A stretch of DNA of 9,383 nt, from NCBI GenBank assembly GCA_018334735.1, contig JAGXLK010000024.1, positions 1-9,383 on the forward strand. Direction: 5' to 3'. A program made the translations under genes and the position numbers. Below the pieces are notes generated by a model, which was not told the origin of the DNA, searched no databases, and was given only the letters and a program-made list of their open reading frames with translations. Of this stretch, positions 6,416-9,383 are shown in pieces. This stretch comes from Planctomycetota bacterium. GTDB lineage: Bacteria; Planctomycetota; Brocadiia; SM23-32. The first letter of the stretch is position 1. Every line of letters begins with the position of its first letter.

Positions 6416-9383
6416 CGTTCAAAAGTCCCCGAATATAGTCCAACCCCTGCTCCTTAAACTGCTTGGGGTACGGTTTGGCATTGGCCCGGAGCAGTTCCTC
6501 ATAAAGATATTTCGGCATAGCCAGGCGTTCGAATTTCACGCCGGCGATTTTCACATCCAGCTGACCTCCGGATTCCCGCTCAACGCCCTGACTTTTGCGC
6601 ATAGCGACGCGGTAATGAGCAAATTGGGCCTGCAATCCTTTCAGGGCTCCCTGTATTTTATGGCGCAACGCCCGACGGAGCAACAACTCGACGGTCTCGC
6701 GCTCGCAGTAACGCGCCTGGCGGCTTATCTCGAGACGCCAGAGGCGAAACGTCCGTTCGCGCGAATGATACTCCCGTGCATTGAGACGGGATTCGCGGCG
6801 CATCTGTTTGGACAGTTTCACGCGTACCGGTGGTAGCTCGATTTTCGGTTCGAGCGTTTCGAGAAACCCATTGATCACCCGGGCACTCTCTCGGCAAACA
6901 TCTTCGTCCGGTCTCTCAGTCTCCGCGTCGGTGAAAAGTTTCAATTCCAGCAGGACATCCTCGGCGGCCCGAGACCGATCTTCCAAAATCTGAAGCAAAG
7001 TTTTTGCTTCCCGAGCATTCGCGCGCAAAGTTTTCCACCAATCCTCTTCCGACGTATTCGGATCCATAAGTCCCCGGCTCAAACGCCGCAGAGGAATGGC
7101 GATCTGTGCCGCCAGGTAAGCTCCCGCTATGGGCTCGCCGTACGCACGAGCAAAATCCTCGCGGGCTTTTTTCAAATCCGCTGGTTTCTCCAGAAGATCG
7201 CAGTATTGTCGGGAACGCTTTGCCGCTTCTTCCATTTCCAACTCAATCCTTGCCGTTTTCACCAATGTTTCCACGGCATCCACCGCATTATCTTTGCCCG
7301 CGAGTTTTTCCAACGCAACGGCCGCCTTTTCCAGATTGTCAGGATAAGTTTCCATTTTATTCAGAAAGGCCCCGGCCCCCCGGGCGTGGCGTCGCACCAC
7401 GCTGGGACCTTCGTACCGTCCGAAAGAAAGCGCCACATCGTTGCCCAACCACCAGATATACCGCGTGACCGCATCGTAACGCCCCGCCCACTCCGGATTA
7501 AATTCGCCCTCTAGAATCCGCTGTACCTCAGCGAGATCCAGCACTTTCCGATAAAGCCCGGTATAGCGGAGGATGTCCTTCTCGCGCTCCACCCCATACT
7601 TCGAGTAATCGGGCCATTTATGCTCGCCATCCCGCAGAACAACGTCTGCTTCCCCTTCCTCCTGGACCTTTTTCTTGAGGAATTCCATCCGTTGGAAGGC
7701 ATCGGCACGCAGATTCTGGAACATCTCCGCCAGATACCCACAGGCTTCTTTCAACATTGTTTCCGAATCGGTCCCCGTCAGTTCCGGCAAACAAAAAGCA
7801 AGTTGTCGCGCCTTATCCAGACGAAAAACCAGTTCCACAAGTCGGGTGCGTTCCGTTGGACCCTCCAGCACACCTGCCACATCCCACCGGCTCACCAGAG
7901 GCCTGAAACCCAGCAACCGTTCAAACTCTTTTTCCAGCTCGTTTTCTGAAACGGCAACCCCGCCGTTCTCAACCTCGTCCATAAGAACCAGCAGCACATC
8001 ACGGAAACGCCGCCAGCAACGTTCGGCAGCGAGCGAGGAGGCGTTGACACGGCCCGAACCTACGCCTTCAAGCAACGCCCTGCCCTCCTGGAAAGCCTGG
8101 TTGAGATGATCCAGCACGAGGTACGCATCGGCGGGCCGGTCATCGTCCAACGATTCGATCAATTTTTGGGGCTGAGCTTCGCCGGTTTCGATCTGGAGGA
8201 GGCCAAGCGCTCGAGCCGCCATCCGGTTTTCATCGGTGAGACGCGCATCACCGGCCAGCTGGATTTCTTTCCCCCAGACTTTTTTTATGGGCACCAGTGG
8301 ATCGTTGCGCATGCCCGCCTCCGCTTCCCCTTTCGCCTGCTTTATCAGAACCCCGTCACTCCAATTCGCCCGCAAATTATGAAATGCTTTCGGTCTATTG
8401 CCAGCGAAAACACTTTTCTCGCGAAAAGCTTCTTGCAATTTCGACGAAGCCTCTGAAATGGCCTCGATGTCGAATTTTTCCGCTGCCGTCTCCAATTTGC
8501 CGATGGCATCCTCAATCTCGGAGTCATCGGGGAGGTTCAACTGCTTCACGGCTTTTGCAATGCTCGTCGCGCGGGCGGACTGACGCCCGCGGAAAAGCTC
8601 GACGTACTCCTCTCCGGCGTCAGGGTTGAAACGCGAGAGATCACGTCTCAGAAGTTTCATCAGGTAGTTCAAACGGTCAGTTCGAAGCATCTCAATGGTC
8701 CCGTTCACCGCCGATTGCAGATCCGACAGGAACCGTTTTTGCATTTTCAGCAGTTCAATGGCCGTTCCAAGCTTCCTATTCGGGTCAGCGTCTTTCCCCA
8801 GTTCTGCCAGAGGCGAATAGTCTTTGTTCAAATACTCGGCCCGACTGAAAAGATAGTCCCCGGCGCGCTGAGCCCGGTAAGGGTAGGTGCTGAACTTGTA
8901 AGCAACGGACCGCATTCGGGCGCCGTGACCGCGGTATTCAAGCGGCCGGATTTGGGACACGATTTTTTTGAGTTTCTTTTTCCTGGTCTCATCCCACTCG
9001 CTCCCTTCTCCGAGGGAATCCCGGAAAATAATCAGGGAATTGACGGCAGAGTTAAAACTTCGTTTTCCACGCTGGCAGGCATCGGACAGGTCGCCGAGAT
9101 GGGTAATCAGTTCGGCCAGGCTCCGGTCGTACGTCTCCCGCAACACCCTCACGCGCACTCGCCGCGAGCTGGTGCTCTGTCCCTTCGTATCGATCGCTTC
9201 GAGGGTAAAATCAATGGTGACATCCTGGTGGCCACCCGCCAGCGTATATTTGTCCTGCGGAGCCAGTTCGTTAACGGGAATGGCCGCTTCACCTTCCGCT
9301 TCTTTGCCGCCGAATTTGTCGAGCGGGATGAACTCCGCTTCGCTCTGTCCCCGCTGTCTGCGGACCCGATACTGCAGATCCGA
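6402..9383 (-). CDS. C-terminal part of a very large DUF4175-like envelope protein (5' end outside window)
   Basis: 993 residues are visible and the frame is open to the right edge. The first GTG in the window (9158) lies inside a continuous domain and is not the start. Visible residues 1-82 end a beta-sandwich domain: VTIDFTLEAIDTKGQSTSS followed by RRVRVRVLRE, typical of the Ig-like part of DUF4175-type proteins. The following 900 or so residues are almost wholly helical and charged, with no membrane segment, and suggest long helical bundles or coiled coils. The C-terminus, MPKYLYEELLRANAKPYPKQ then FKEQGLDYIRGLLND, resembles the 'P..Y...V..YFR.L' ending of these proteins. In the known arrangement such proteins have N-terminal membrane helices and lie beside MoxR ATPase, DUF58 and BatA-like VWA genes; that part would be beyond the right edge. 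Exact function is unknown. Family assignment rests on overall pattern and neighbour, so it is moderate. Confidence 0.75.
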   Translation of the reverse strand, partial: SDLQYRVRRQRGQSEAEFIPLDKFGGKEAEGEAAIPVNELAPQDKYTLAGGHQDVTIDFTLEAIDTKGQSTSSRRVRVRVLRETYDRSLAELITHLGDLSDACQRGKRSFNSAVNSLIIFRDSLGEGSEWDETRKKKLKKIVSQIRPLEYRGHGARMRSVAYKFSTYPYRAQRAGDYLFSRAEYLNKDYSPLAELGKDADPNRKLGTAIELLKMQKRFLSDLQSAVNGTIEMLRTDRLNYLMKLLRRDLSRFNPDAGEEYVELFRGRQSARATSIAKAVKQLNLPDDSEIEDAIGKLETAAEKFDIEAISEASSKLQEAFREKSVFAGNRPKAFHNLRANWSDGVLIKQAKGEAEAGMRNDPLVPIKKVWGKEIQLAGDARLTDENRMAARALGLLQIETGEAQPQKLIESLDDDRPADAYLVLDHLNQAFQEGRALLEGVGSGRVNASSLAAERCWRRFRDVLLVLMDEVENGGVAVSENELEKEFERLLGFRPLVSRWDVAGVLEGPTERTRLVELVFRLDKARQLAFCLPELTGTDSETMLKEACGYLAEMFQNLRADAFQRMEFLKKKVQEEGEADVVLRDGEHKWPDYSKYGVEREKDILRYTGLYRKVLDLAEVQRILEGEFNPEWAGRYDAVTRYIWWLGNDVALSFGRYEGPSVVRRHARGAGAFLNKMETYPDNLEKAAVALEKLAGKDNAVDAVETLVKTARIELEMEEAAKRSRQYCDLLEKPADLKKAREDFARAYGEPIAGAYLAAQIAIPLRRLSRGLMDPNTSEEDWWKTLRANAREAKTLLQILEDRSRAAEDVLLELKLFTDAETERPDEDVCRESARVINGFLETLEPKIELPPVRVKLSKQMRRESRLNAREYHSRERTFRLWRLEISRQARYCERETVELLLRRALRHKIQGALKGLQAQFAHYRVAMRKSQGVERESGGQLDVKIAGVKFERLAMPKYLYEELLRANAKPYPKQFKEQGLDYIRGLLNDAKR

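Noticed and set aside
6207..6836. 209-codon open frame on the plus strand spanning the junction of two minus-strand genes
   Set aside because: Antisense to both genes, no motif, no good start context.
1..9383. tRNA, rRNA, CRISPR array or insertion sequence
   Set aside because: No cloverleaf-like sequence, no regularly spaced direct repeats and no transposase motif were seen on either strand.

Overview
This 9.4-kb window is a gene-dense minus-strand block, read from right to left. It holds four consecutive large genes for envelope or exported proteins, plus the first 46 codons of a fifth gene at the left edge. GC content is moderate to high and starts carry Shine-Dalgarno-like sites. The combination of a large DUF4175-like protein, a secreted terpene-cyclase-fold repeat protein, a secreted glycosidase-like barrel and a ThuA/GATase1-like protein suggests the Planctomycetota/Verrucomicrobiota/Kiritimatiellota/Lentisphaerota group. 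That placement is inferred from gene content; there is no marker gene here.

Layout in transcription order. (1) 9383-6402: the C-terminal 993 residues of a very large protein, cut by the window edge. It has the end of a beta-sandwich domain, then about 900 residues of charged helix, as in the DUF4175-like proteins encoded near MoxR/BatA genes. (2) 6415-5264: an exported alpha/alpha-barrel protein with QW-like repeats, overlapping gene 1 by 14 bases. It lacks the acid motifs of true terpene cyclases. (3) 5263-4952: a gap of about 310 bases with short inverted repeats that look like part of a dispersed intergenic repeat. (4) 4951-2396: an exported multidomain protein with a carbohydrate-binding-like sandwich, an Ig-like domain and a glycosidase-like TIM barrel. 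(5) 2399-384: an exported two-domain protein, a mutarotase-like sandwich followed by a glutamine-amidotransferase-like domain without the catalytic cysteine. It overlaps gene 4 by ATGA. (6) 383-140: an intergenic region with a GC-rich hairpin, a perfect 12-base palindrome and a possible promoter. (7) 139-1: the start of a small gene, perhaps DUF1670-like.

Genes 1 and 2 probably belong to a MoxR/BatA-type envelope cluster extending past the right edge. Genes 4 and 5 are translationally coupled and probably act together on a glycan or glycoconjugate outside the cytoplasm. Whether the two pairs form one operon depends on the gap at 4952-5263, where I see no convincing terminator or promoter. No tRNA, rRNA, CRISPR array, transposase or intact mobile element was recognised. 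The long plus-strand reading frames are all antisense to these genes and look like shadows.
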